Assembly: GCA_009841265.1 (NCBI GenBank)
Contig: VXMB01000009.1
Coordinates: forward strand, 851,911 to 915,910
DNA: 64,000 nucleotides
Reading direction: 5' to 3'
Source of the DNA: Gemmatimonadota bacterium
GTDB taxonomy: Bacteria > JAAXHH01
Positions 51,839 to 60,420 of the stretch are shown here, piece after piece. How positions within the stretch are numbered: position 1 is the first letter of the stretch; each line of letters begins with the position of its first letter. The notes under the pieces were generated by a model. The model worked only from the letters and a program-made list of their open reading frames with translations, was not told the origin of the DNA and made no database searches. Made by a program: the position numbers and the translations under genes.

Positions 51839-52636
51839 CTAGCCCGGCTTCAGTTCCCTGAAGAAGGCCATGCTTTGCTCCGCCGCTTCGCGCAGTCCGG
51901 CCTTCCTGTAGACCTTCACCGAAGCGAAATGGGGATACCCGACGCCTTCCAGGGCATCGAGGACGACCGCGAAGTCGATGCGGCCGGTACCCGGCAGTCC
52001 GCCGTGGCTTTCGCAGAGATGTACGTGCCTGAGACGGGCGCCGCAGTCGTGGATGGGCTGAACGAGTGAGGTCTCCTCGATATTCATGTGGATGGTGTCG
52101 ACCATGGGATGGAAGGCGGTGGATCCGGTGTCCCGGATCAGGCGCAGGACTTCCCCGACGCTGTTGTTGAACCCCACCTGGAGGTGGTTTACCGGTTCGA
52201 TCACGATGTCGACCCCCCTGCCCTCGGCTTCCCGCCCCACCCACCTCAGACAGGAAACGATCCGCGCTTGGGCGGCCGCCGGATCCGGTTCGTCGGAGCG
52301 CAGGCCCTGCAACAGGCCCACCACCAGGATGGCGCCGAACCGATTTGCGGTCTCCATGTACTCCACCAGGCGCTCGACCGTTCGGTCGCGAATGGACGGG
52401 TCCGGGGCGCTGAGACAGAGTCCCTCCCCGTACGCCGCACCCGTGAGAAGCGAAACGACCGGAAGATCGTTCTCACGGGCGGCGTCCTCGACCTGATCCA
52501 GCAGGCCGGCCAGTTCCAGGGTAAGGTTCAATTCCACGCCGTCATATCCAATGGAACGGATGAAACGGAAGGTGTCGGCTATACTCCCGCCCCATCGGGA
52601 CGGCGGATCGATCAGCATGTAACCGAGATGATTCAT
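51839..52636 (-). CDS. Sugar phosphate isomerase/epimerase
   Basis: This 265-residue TIM-barrel protein starts NHLGYMLIDPPSRWGGS and has GYDGVELNLTLE, the metal-site residues in DIVIEPVNHLQ, FHPMVDTIHMNIEETS, and RHVHLCESHGGLPGTGRID. It runs toward the Gfo/Idh/MocA gene and away from the NhaC-type antiporter. Its sequence is of the xylose isomerase-like group that interconverts keto sugars or isomerises hydroxypyruvate-type compounds. The precise substrate is unknown. Confidence 0.87.
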   Translation of the reverse strand: MNHLGYMLIDPPSRWGGSIADTFRFIRSIGYDGVELNLTLELAGLLDQVEDAARENDLPVVSLLTGAAYGEGLCLSAPDPSIRDRTVERLVEYMETANRFGAILVVGLLQGLRSDEPDPAAAQARIVSCLRWVGREAEGRGVDIVIEPVNHLQVGFNNSVGEVLRLIRDTGSTAFHPMVDTIHMNIEETSLVQPIHDCGARLRHVHLCESHGGLPGTGRIDFAVVLDALEGVGYPHFASVKVYRKAGLREAAEQSMAFFRELKPG

Positions 52637-52720
52637 GAATCACAATATAGGTAGTTGCCCGAAGCGCCTGATAGATGTTTCTTAGTTGAGATCCGATCCG
52701 ATCCCAATCCGGAGATCCCC

Positions 52721-54127
52721 ATGGAAACCGACCTCGGCATCCTCTCCATCGTGCCGCCGGCCCTTGCCATCGTACTGGCCTTCCTGACCCGGAACGCCGT
52801 GTATTCCCTTGCGGTGGCCTGCCTGGTGGGCGTCCTGATCGCGGGACAGGGGCCCCTGGGGTTTTCCCAGTTGATGATCGACGCGATCGGGAATACCAGT
52901 TTCTCCTGGGTATTCATGCTCGAGATCTGCATCGGGATCATGATCGCCTTCTTCATGCGGACCGGCGCCATCGAGGCCTTCACGCAGTTCGTGGCGTACC
53001 GAAAGCTGTCGCGCAAGGGCGTACAGCTCTGGACCTGGATGCTGGGCATGTTCGTTTTCTTCAGCGACTATTTCAGCCCGCTCTTCGTCGGGACCACGAT
53101 GCGGAGCCTGGCCGACAAGGCGCGGATATCCCGGGAGAAACTGGCCTATATCGCCGACTCCACCTCCGCCCCGGTCATCGTCCTCCTGCCCTTCACGGGC
53201 TGGGCGATCTACATCTCCGGACTCACCATCGGCATGGGACCCATCGCCGATGCCGGCGATGCGCTGAACGCCTTCATTCACTCCATTCCCTACAATATCT
53301 ACGCCATCACGGCAGTCATCCTCGTCGGACTGATCGCCGCCGGACTGGTCCCGGAATTCGGCCCCATGAAGAAAGCGGAACGCCGGGCCATGGACGAAGG
53401 CAAGGTGCTGAGAGACGGCGCGGTCCCGCTCATCGGACGGGAACTGACCGAGACCCCCATGTTCCCGGACATAAAACCCCGCCTGTTCCTGAACTTCATC
53501 CTGCCCGTCATCCTGATCATCGTCATCGTACTGGGTTCCTTTGTGCTCACGGGATCCGCGAAGACGCTGGAGGCCTATCTCGCCGTCGTCATCTTCCTCG
53601 GCATATCGATCCGCATCCAGGGCATCCGGCTAAACGACATCATGGACACGGCGATGACGGGCATCAAGGGGATCATGCCGGCCATCATGATCCTGGTTTT
53701 CGCCTACACGATCAACCAGTTGAGCAGAGACATGGGCACGGCCGATTACATGGTATCGATTTCGAGAGACTTCCTCACCCCGTCCATGCTCCCCCTGGCC
53801 ACCTACCTGCTGGCGGCGGTGATGGCCTTTTCCACCGGCACGTCCTGGGGCACCTTCGCCATCATGCTGCCGATCGCGGTTCCCGTGGCCCTGGTTTATT
53901 CCGGGGACGCGCTGACCGACATCGTATACGCGACCATTGCGGCCGTGGCCGGCGGCGGGGTCTTCGGCGACCACTGCTCTCCACTCTCCGACACCTCGAT
54001 TCTCGCTTCGACCGGCGCGGCATCGGATCATATCGATCACGTCAGGACCCAGATCCCCTATGCGATGATCGCCGCCGTGCTGACCGGCGTCGTATACCTC
54101 GTCATGGGGCTGACCGTTTGGTCCTGA
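52721..54127 (+). CDS. NhaC-type Na+/H+ antiporter family transporter
   Basis: The 468-residue inner-membrane protein has about eleven to twelve helices. Family features are GILSIVPPALAIVLAFLTRN at the N-terminus, FSDYFSPLFVGTTMRSLADK, LAYIADSTSAPVIVLLPFTG and, near the end, MAFSTGTSWGTFAIMLPIA and GGGVFGDHCSPLSDTSILAS. These blocks are shared by NhaC antiporters and amino acid or organic acid exchangers in that family. The ATG at 52721 follows GGAG by six bases and gives the right N-terminus. A DUF6785 gene follows seven bases later, so the two are co-transcribed. Confidence 0.88.
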   Translation: METDLGILSIVPPALAIVLAFLTRNAVYSLAVACLVGVLIAGQGPLGFSQLMIDAIGNTSFSWVFMLEICIGIMIAFFMRTGAIEAFTQFVAYRKLSRKGVQLWTWMLGMFVFFSDYFSPLFVGTTMRSLADKARISREKLAYIADSTSAPVIVLLPFTGWAIYISGLTIGMGPIADAGDALNAFIHSIPYNIYAITAVILVGLIAAGLVPEFGPMKKAERRAMDEGKVLRDGAVPLIGRELTETPMFPDIKPRLFLNFILPVILIIVIVLGSFVLTGSAKTLEAYLAVVIFLGISIRIQGIRLNDIMDTAMTGIKGIMPAIMILVFAYTINQLSRDMGTADYMVSISRDFLTPSMLPLATYLLAAVMAFSTGTSWGTFAIMLPIAVPVALVYSGDALTDIVYATIAAVAGGGVFGDHCSPLSDTSILASTGAASDHIDHVRTQIPYAMIAAVLTGVVYLVMGLTVWS

Positions 54128-54134
54128 CCGATTA

Positions 54135-56180
54135 ATGACATCCATCACATCGACCTTCCTCCAGCGCATCCGGTCCTTCAGGGCGGTCCTCATCGGGGCC
54201 GCGCTTTCGATATTCATCGGTTTCGCGGGGGAATACTCCGCCAACCAGATCGGCTACGAGCCGGCGGCGACCCACCTTCCCCCGGTGTTCCTCGTTCCCT
54301 TTCTCTTCTGCGTGCTGCTTCCCAATGCCCTGGTCGCGCGGATCCGTCCCGCGTCGGCGCTCTCGTTCTACGAATTGATCATGGTTTTCGCCATGGGATG
54401 GATCGCTTCCACGGTGCCCGACCAGGCCATGACAAAATACCTGCTCGTCGTGATCACCGCGCCTTTCTACTTCGCCTCGCCTGAAAACAGCTGGGAGACC
54501 ATCTTCTTTCCCTATCTGCCCGAATGGCTGGTCCTCAGCGACCGCGCGGCGGCGCGGGTTTTCTACGAGGGACTCCAGTCCGGCCAGTCGATTCCCTGGG
54601 GCGCGTGGCTGTCTCCCCTTTTCTGGTGGGGTACCTTCATCCTGATCCTGCTTTTCGTAGGTGCGTGCATCGTCGTCATGCTTCGCAAGCAGTGGGTCGA
54701 ACACGAACGGCTTCAGTTCCCGCTGGGCGAAGTGGGCCTGCACCTGATCTCGCTGGGTGGCAGTAGAGGGGAGAGCGGCGCCAAGGAGAAGGGCAGCGGC
54801 ACAGGGCAGGGCGGTAGCCGCTGGATCCAGGCCGGTGCCGCGGCCATGTCCCTGGTCATGATCTGGAATATCGTTTCTTTCTGGGGCGTATGGCCTCCGG
54901 TCCCGATCATGGCCGAACACTCCCAGGTACTTTCCCTCGATCCCGCCTTTCCCGGACTCAACTTCCGGATGAACGTGTTCGTCTTCTGCCTGCTGATCTT
55001 CGTCAACCGGGACGTGTTGCTCAGCATGTGGCTCTTTCTCGTCTTCTACGTGCTCCAGGAGGGATCGCTCAACCTGCTCGGCGTCGGCTCTACCTCGGGC
55101 ACCATCATTCATGGCGGCCTGTCCGGTATTCAGTCCATTGCCGGCCTGGTTACCTTCGTCCTCTTCGGCCTGTGGATGGCCCGCCGGCACCTCGGGGCCG
55201 TTTGGCGCCACGCCCTGGGACGGCGAGACGAACTGGACGACGCGGAAGAGCTGTTTTCCTACCGCACGGCCGTCTTCGGCTTCCTGCTCGGCCTGCTCTT
55301 CATCATCTGCTGGTTGTACGCCGCCGGCCTGTCCCTTCCGATCATGGCGCTGTTCATCATCCTGCTCTTCATCTTCTACATCGCCCTGGCCCGCGTCGTG
55401 GCGGAAACGGGCGTGGTCACGCTCGACCTGCCCATCAACAGCCACCAGTTCTCCATCGCCATCGTGGGATCCGCGCAGATCGGCCGCGGAGACCTCACGG
55501 CCCTGGGCATGGCCAACGGGTTCGCGCGCAACTGGCGCACCTTCACCATGATCGGCACGTCTCACGTGGCCTGGCTCAAGTCCCGGTGGCGCCAGCACCG
55601 GCAAACCCCGGCCGATCCGTTGCCGGCTGCGCGGGGTTCCGCGAGCGAAATCTCCTCGAGCGATATCTCCGCGAGGCACCTCTTCGCCGGCGTGGCCCTC
55701 GCGTTCTGCCTGAGTGCCGTGGCCTCCATCGGCTACGTGATCTACGCCGGGAACACCTTCGGCGCCCAGAACCTGCGGACCGACCTGGGCACGGACCGGG
55801 GCATCCGGTTCTACGACCTGATCGTGACCTGGGTCAACAACGCGACGCAGATCAGCAACCTCGAAATCCTGTTTTTCGGCAGCGGGGTCGTGATGATGAT
55901 CGTGCTCCTGGCCGGGCGGTTTCTCCTACCGTGGTGGCCGCTCCATCCCATCGGCATGGTGGTCGTCATGTCCGCCCCGGTACGGAACGCTTTCCTGACC
56001 ATCTTCCTGGCCTGGCTGGTACAGGCCATCGTGTTCCGCATCGGCGGCCCGACGCTTTACCAGAAGGTTCGAAAGTTGTTTATTGGCATATTGCTCGCCT
56101 ATCTCTTCTGGCAGCTGGTCGCCATGGGAGTTGACCTGGCCTGGTTCCCGGATCGGCCTCATCGCTGGGAGTCCTACTGA
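54135..56180 (+). CDS. Second DUF6785 family membrane protein
   Basis: The 681-residue polytopic protein is a paralogue of the one at 26163-28145. It shares ELIMVFAMGWIASTVPDQA-like N-terminal helices, MLRKQWVEHERLQFPLGEV, VLLSMWLFLVF, FGLWMARRHLGAVW, VVAETGVVTLDLPINSHQF, NWRTFTMIGTSHVAW and a C-terminal HPIGMVVVMSAP. Two hydrophilic low-complexity stretches are unusual: SRGESGAKEKGSGTGQGGSR near residue 212 and RGSASEISSSDISARH near 500, both in predicted loops. An epimerase gene follows 17 bases later. Transport is the likely role; the substrate is unknown. Confidence 0.75.
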   Translation: MTSITSTFLQRIRSFRAVLIGAALSIFIGFAGEYSANQIGYEPAATHLPPVFLVPFLFCVLLPNALVARIRPASALSFYELIMVFAMGWIASTVPDQAMTKYLLVVITAPFYFASPENSWETIFFPYLPEWLVLSDRAAARVFYEGLQSGQSIPWGAWLSPLFWWGTFILILLFVGACIVVMLRKQWVEHERLQFPLGEVGLHLISLGGSRGESGAKEKGSGTGQGGSRWIQAGAAAMSLVMIWNIVSFWGVWPPVPIMAEHSQVLSLDPAFPGLNFRMNVFVFCLLIFVNRDVLLSMWLFLVFYVLQEGSLNLLGVGSTSGTIIHGGLSGIQSIAGLVTFVLFGLWMARRHLGAVWRHALGRRDELDDAEELFSYRTAVFGFLLGLLFIICWLYAAGLSLPIMALFIILLFIFYIALARVVAETGVVTLDLPINSHQFSIAIVGSAQIGRGDLTALGMANGFARNWRTFTMIGTSHVAWLKSRWRQHRQTPADPLPAARGSASEISSSDISARHLFAGVALAFCLSAVASIGYVIYAGNTFGAQNLRTDLGTDRGIRFYDLIVTWVNNATQISNLEILFFGSGVVMMIVLLAGRFLLPWWPLHPIGMVVVMSAPVRNAFLTIFLAWLVQAIVFRIGGPTLYQKVRKLFIGILLAYLFWQLVAMGVDLAWFPDRPHRWESY

Positions 56181-56197
56181 GAAAGGGGAATTGACGC

Positions 56198-57016
56198 ATG
56201 CAGTTCATCATGTTCACCAAACACCTCGAGGGCCTTTCGCTGGCGGAAATCGCGGAGAAGCTGAACAGCGTGGGCGTTTCCGGCGCCGACCTGTGCGTGC
56301 GCGATGGATATCCGGTGAATCCAGGGAATATCGACCGGGCCCTGCCAGAAGCCGCGCGGGTCCTTTCAAACGAAGGACTTTCTATTCCGCTCGTGACCGC
56401 GCCGGGGGATTTCACTTCGGCCACGCTGGATTATGCGGAGAGATACTACCAGGCCTGCGGGGAGAACGGGGTGAAGCACATCAAGCTGGGGTACTGGCAC
56501 TGGTCGCCGGGGTCGGACTACTGGACGGAACTGGACCGTGCGCGGAAGGAACTGGAGGGATTTCAGCGCCTATCCGAGAAAACCGGCGTCAAAACCGTGG
56601 TGCACAACCATTCGGGCCACTCCATGGGCCTGAACTCGTCCGCCGTCATGCACGTCGTGCAGGGATTCGACTCGCGCCACGTAGGCGTGTTCGCGGACGT
56701 GGGGCACCTGTCCATCTGCGGAGAGCCGATCGACATGGCCCTCAACATCGTCCGGGCGTACCTGTCGGTCATGTCCTTCAAGGACCTCGCACGGGTGCAG
56801 CGGGTCCACGACGGCGAACGTAGGTGGGAAGTCGACGTGGTGCGGCTGGGCACGGGTTTCGGGGACTGGAAGACAGTGCTGTCCACGCTGAAGGCCCAGG
56901 GGTTCGACGGACCCGTCAGCATGCACAGTGAATACGGGGGAGAACCCGTGGACACAGTCGTCGATCTGGCCCGGTCGGATCTGCGGTTCGTCCGGAACCT
57001 TATGGAACAGGTGTAG
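56198..57016 (+). CDS. Sugar phosphate isomerase/epimerase
   Basis: The 272-residue TIM-barrel protein has QFIMFTKHLEGLSLAEIAEK at the start, KTVVHNHSGHSMGLNSS, HVGVFADVGHLSICGEP and VSMHSEYGG at the end, which supply the usual metal-binding Glu/Asp/His set. It differs in detail from the epimerases at 25264 and 51839, so it is not a recent duplicate. It follows the DUF6785 gene in the same operon, the mirror of the 25-28 kb arrangement. Confidence 0.86.
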   Translation: MQFIMFTKHLEGLSLAEIAEKLNSVGVSGADLCVRDGYPVNPGNIDRALPEAARVLSNEGLSIPLVTAPGDFTSATLDYAERYYQACGENGVKHIKLGYWHWSPGSDYWTELDRARKELEGFQRLSEKTGVKTVVHNHSGHSMGLNSSAVMHVVQGFDSRHVGVFADVGHLSICGEPIDMALNIVRAYLSVMSFKDLARVQRVHDGERRWEVDVVRLGTGFGDWKTVLSTLKAQGFDGPVSMHSEYGGEPVDTVVDLARSDLRFVRNLMEQV

Positions 57017-57018
57017 GC

Positions 57019-57840
57019 CTACCAGTGCCAGATCTGGTTCCAGGCCTCCATCCAGTCCCGGCCGATGCTGACGACGGTCAGGTCGTCGGGAAAGGAGACC
57101 CCCGTCCGGCCCTTGTAATGCGCCGCGTTGTCAACGGTGTCGAGTTCGATGGTGATCTTCGTGGGCGCCGCCGGCACGTAGGGTTTGATGGTCGGCCTGT
57201 CCGGCAGGTCCTGCAGCGCCTGCCGCGTGCCTTCCTCGATCATCTGCCGCGCGCGGACCGGAGGTATCTGCCGGGCCGAGTACCTGGACAGGCCCCGTTT
57301 CACGGCCACGACCGGCAGGTCTTCTCCCAGCAGTTCCCGGGACTCCCGGCATACGGCCTCGTCACCGGTGACCAGCAGCACGGGACAGCCGTAGTGCCCG
57401 CAGAGGGCGGCGTTGATGCCGACTTCGCCCACCTCGTCGTCGTTGAACCGCAGACTGCGCCAGCCCGTCGTCGAGATCGTATGGCACATCACGCCGTCCG
57501 GCGTGTTCGCCCGGGCATGCATGCCGACGAACACCGCGGCGTCGCAGCCCGTCTCGAACATCTCCGTATAACGCGACCAGGGATGCTTGGCCACCCACTC
57601 GCATCCCGGATCGAGCAACTCCGGCACCAGCGAATTGAAGGTCCAGTCGCCGCCCGCGCCGTGGCAGTCCACCACCACGATCTCCTTCGCGCCGGCGGCC
57701 CGGGCGCCCCGTACAGCGGCGTTGATCTCCTCCGTATACAGCCGCCGGCCTTCCTCATACATGGGCTTCCCGCCCGTGACCTGGTCCCAGGCCACGATGC
57801 CGCTGACGCCTTCCATGTCCGTCATGATCAGTATGCGCAT
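57019..57840 (-). CDS. M55-family D-aminopeptidase (DppA-like)
   Basis: The 273-residue metallopeptidase resembles Bacillus DppA, a zinc D-aminopeptidase that trims D-Ala peptides. The metal-binding Asp8 and Glu10 lie in IMTDMEGVSGIVAWDQV. Further conserved parts are VVVDCHGAGGDWTFNS, FVGMHARANTPDGVMCHTI, EVGINAALCGHYGCPVLLVTGDEA and YKGRTGVSFPDD. It converges tail to tail on the epimerase gene with a two-base gap and lies 29 bases after mqnD. A role in cell-wall peptide recycling is possible. Confidence 0.88.
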   Translation of the reverse strand: MRILIMTDMEGVSGIVAWDQVTGGKPMYEEGRRLYTEEINAAVRGARAAGAKEIVVVDCHGAGGDWTFNSLVPELLDPGCEWVAKHPWSRYTEMFETGCDAAVFVGMHARANTPDGVMCHTISTTGWRSLRFNDDEVGEVGINAALCGHYGCPVLLVTGDEAVCRESRELLGEDLPVVAVKRGLSRYSARQIPPVRARQMIEEGTRQALQDLPDRPTIKPYVPAAPTKITIELDTVDNAAHYKGRTGVSFPDDLTVVSIGRDWMEAWNQIWHW

Positions 57841-57869
57841 TTGATTCCTCTCCGTGCTGAGTGTGGCCG

Positions 57870-58697
57870 TTACTCGAACAGGGAATGCTTCGATGAAAGG
57901 ACGATTCCCGCTCGTTCGGCCCGTTCGAACAGGTCCCGAATCGCCGCTTCTCCGTCTTCGCCGTACTGGAGCGAGTACTGGTTCACGTAAAGGTCGATAT
58001 GCTGCTGCATGACCGATTCATCCATTTCCTGGGCATGACGCCGGATATAAGGCTTCACTTCATCAGGATGAACGTATGCGTATTCGATGCTCGATCGTAT
58101 AGACCGGTTGAGCCGTTCGTGCATGGCGCCGCCCAGGTCCCGCCGCGCAAGGATACCGCCCAGCGGAATCGGATGCCCTGTTTCCTCCTCCCACCACGCA
58201 CCAAGGTCGATCACCTGGGATAGACCGTGTTCGGCGAAGGTGAACCGGCTTTCGTGAATAATCACCCCGGCGTCGACTTCGCCGCGCTGGCAGGCCGGCA
58301 TGATCTGGTCGAATGGCAGGTAGATCAGGCGTTCCAGGCCGGGATCGAAGAGCCTCAGCAGCAGCGCCGCCGTGGTCAACTGCCCGGGCAGGGCGATTTT
58401 CTTGTCCTTCAGTTGTTCCGGCCGCAGCGGTTCCCGCGCGACCACAAGGGGGCCGCAACCCCTGCCCAGGGCCCCGCCGGACCGGAGCAGGACGTAGTCT
58501 TCCCGCAGATGGCCGAGGGCGTGAAAGGAGATCTTGGTCAGGTCCAGTTCACGCTTCAGGGCCAGGTTATTCAGCGTTTCGATATCGTCCAGCACTTCCC
58601 GGCACCTCGGCGCATCGGGAATCCGCCCCTGGATCAAGGCGCAGAAGATGAAGGTGTCGTTGGGACAGGGCGAGTAACCGAGAGAAAGGGCGGTCAT
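57870..58697 (-). CDS. mqnD: 1,4-dihydroxy-6-naphthoate synthase
   Basis: The 275-residue protein is MqnD, which converts cyclic de-hypoxanthine futalosine into 1,4-dihydroxy-6-naphthoate in the futalosine route to menaquinone. It has the signature N-terminus LSLGYSPCPNDTFIFCALIQ, FHALGHLREDYVLLRSGGALG, LPGQLTTAALLLRLF and GVIIHESRFTFAEHGL, all within a periplasmic-binding-like fold without a signal peptide. mqnB lies upstream on the same strand. Confidence 0.94.
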   Translation of the reverse strand: MTALSLGYSPCPNDTFIFCALIQGRIPDAPRCREVLDDIETLNNLALKRELDLTKISFHALGHLREDYVLLRSGGALGRGCGPLVVAREPLRPEQLKDKKIALPGQLTTAALLLRLFDPGLERLIYLPFDQIMPACQRGEVDAGVIIHESRFTFAEHGLSQVIDLGAWWEEETGHPIPLGGILARRDLGGAMHERLNRSIRSSIEYAYVHPDEVKPYIRRHAQEMDESVMQQHIDLYVNQYSLQYGEDGEAAIRDLFERAERAGIVLSSKHSLFE

Positions 58698-58773
58698 GGC
58701 GATACCCAGGGGCGTGCGGGACCAATGTAGCGTAGACTACCAGAAAATGGAGGCACCAGGGCCGTGTGCCACA

Positions 58774-59559
58774 TCAGCAGACCCCGCTTTCCACGATCAA
58801 TTCGACCGCTCGCTGACAGCGACGGATCGCCAGGGGCAGGTCCCACTGCGACAGGTCCCGGTCGACCACCCGGTTGCTGATACCGCGTATTTCCACGAAG
58901 GGGATGTCGTTGGCTTTGGCTACGTGGGCTGCGGCCGCTCCTTCCATGTTCTCGCAAATCCCGCCGTAACGGGCGGCCAGCGTATCGCCGGCCGCCTGGA
59001 CGCCGCTGCACTGCTGCACGGTGACGAACGGACCGGTGGCGACCTGGTGCGACGATCGGCCTTCCAGCCGGCCTTCCAGGCACCGGCTGATGCGTTCGGT
59101 ACGCGGTACGTCGAGCGGTATACGATTGTACAAGGGCTTTCTGGGCGTCTGCCCGGCCTGCCCGGCCTGCTCCTGGGCGCCGGTCCGGGCGGGAAGCATG
59201 GGAAATCCCATTCCCTCCAGGTCCATCCAGCCTTCCGGGGTCAGGACGCCGGTATCGCCGTAGTATTCCTCCGTGGCAATGGCGAGGTCACCCACTTCGA
59301 GACCGGACCGCACGTACGCGCCGCCCACGCCGAATTGGAGGATCGCGGCAGGGTCATGGCGCGTCAGCGCAAGAGTCAGGGCCACGGCCGTATTGACCTG
59401 GCCCACGCCGCCCTCGATCAGGAGCACCGGCTTCCCGCACAACGAGCCCAGGTGCCAGGGCCGGACCAGGGGATCGTCCGTCCCGGAAATCTCCATCCGT
59501 GCCTGGACCCGTTCCTGTTCCATTTTCGTCGCGGTGATGAGTAGATAGTCCAGATTCAT
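58774..59559 (-). CDS. mqnB: Futalosine hydrolase
   Basis: The 261-residue nucleosidase should cleave the purine base from futalosine in menaquinone synthesis. It has DYLLITATKMEQERVQARM at the start, LIEGGVGQVNTAVALTLAL, LQFGVGGAY, and the catalytic region NMEGAAAAHVAKANDIPFVEIRGISN that is diagnostic of MTAN-like nucleosidases. Neighbouring mqnD supports this over methylthioadenosine nucleosidase. An insertion near residue 130 (QEQAGQAGQTP) derives from 9-bp repeats. The start is three bases after the methyltransferase stop. Confidence 0.93.
   Translation of the reverse strand: MNLDYLLITATKMEQERVQARMEISGTDDPLVRPWHLGSLCGKPVLLIEGGVGQVNTAVALTLALTRHDPAAILQFGVGGAYVRSGLEVGDLAIATEEYYGDTGVLTPEGWMDLEGMGFPMLPARTGAQEQAGQAGQTPRKPLYNRIPLDVPRTERISRCLEGRLEGRSSHQVATGPFVTVQQCSGVQAAGDTLAARYGGICENMEGAAAAHVAKANDIPFVEIRGISNRVVDRDLSQWDLPLAIRRCQRAVELIVESGVC
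59150..59176 (-). repeat. Three 9-bp repeats within mqnB
   Basis: On the plus strand TGCCCGGCC occurs twice followed by TGCTCCTGG. They encode the low-complexity segment QEQAGQAGQTP, a probable surface loop of futalosine hydrolase. Confidence 0.65.
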
Positions 59560-59562
59560 GGC

Positions 59563-60420
59563 TCACCTCTGTACCCGGCCCTCGACGGCCAGCAGGTAGA
59601 GGGTTTGTGAAACGGCGTTGGAATCAATCCACTCCAGGGAGTCTGCTTCCGCGGCCGCTCGCTGCGATTCGGTCAGATACCCGTCCTGAACCAATTGAAA
59701 CCCACGGGTCGCGGCAACCGCCGACCAGATACCCAGCCGGGATTTACCGTCGCCGTCATGGCTGTCGGCGTATTCATGCTGCGCGGTTTCCCGGATGTCA
59801 ACGAGTCCCAGCCGCTCCAATGCAGGCGCGATATTGTCGGCAATCGCATTGTCCATGCCGGCGTCGGAACGCCATGCTAGGAACGCTTCGTAAAACGCCT
59901 GCATACTCGCAGGTGGACACGGATCCCATACGATCTTCTCGTGATTATAGTCCAGCGCAAGAAACCGGCCGCCCGGCGTGATGGCGCTGATGCAGCATTC
60001 GATCGCCCGCCTGGGAGCGGAATGCCACTGGATCACCCGGGCCGCGCTGACCAGGTCGAATGTGCGATAGAACGGCATATGGAGTATATCGGCTGCGACG
60101 AAACCGGGGCCGCAAGGGCTTGCGTCGACGGCCTGGCGGATCAGGTCTATGTCGATATCAAGCCCTACGGTGACGCCAGAATCGATTTTCTCGTCAATGC
60201 CCCGCGTAATCGCCCCGGTTCCGCACCCGACGTCCAGCACACGCATCCCGGGTCGAAGCAACTCGTCAAGCCGCCGGTGCGAGGAAGAAAGCGTTCGTTC
60301 ATTCAGGATCTCTTCCGTACCGGATGGCATACGCGCGCGTATCCGCGCCTGGTCCGCCGCCTTCCTGGTGTCCGCCCCCTTCGTGCTATCCGTGTCCTTC
60401 CTGCTGTCCTGCTTCAGCAT
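59563..60420 (-). CDS. Class I SAM-dependent methyltransferase
   Basis: The roughly 285-residue protein has the SAM motif MRVLDVGCGTGAITRGI near residue 52, the acidic GLDIDIDLIRQAVD, and RFLALDYNH after strand 5. The start is uncertain: ATG at 60420 overlaps the preceding stop in the usual way, while the ATG at 60330 would skip a repetitive, charged leader (KDTDSTKGADTRKAADQARI). It is coupled to mqnB with a three-base gap, so methylation of a menaquinone precursor is possible, but it lacks specific UbiE/MenG signatures that I can recognise. Confidence 0.78.
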   Translation of the reverse strand: MLKQDSRKDTDSTKGADTRKAADQARIRARMPSGTEEILNERTLSSSHRRLDELLRPGMRVLDVGCGTGAITRGIDEKIDSGVTVGLDIDIDLIRQAVDASPCGPGFVAADILHMPFYRTFDLVSAARVIQWHSAPRRAIECCISAITPGGRFLALDYNHEKIVWDPCPPASMQAFYEAFLAWRSDAGMDNAIADNIAPALERLGLVDIRETAQHEYADSHDGDGKSRLGIWSAVAATRGFQLVQDGYLTESQRAAAEADSLEWIDSNAVSQTLYLLAVEGRVQR

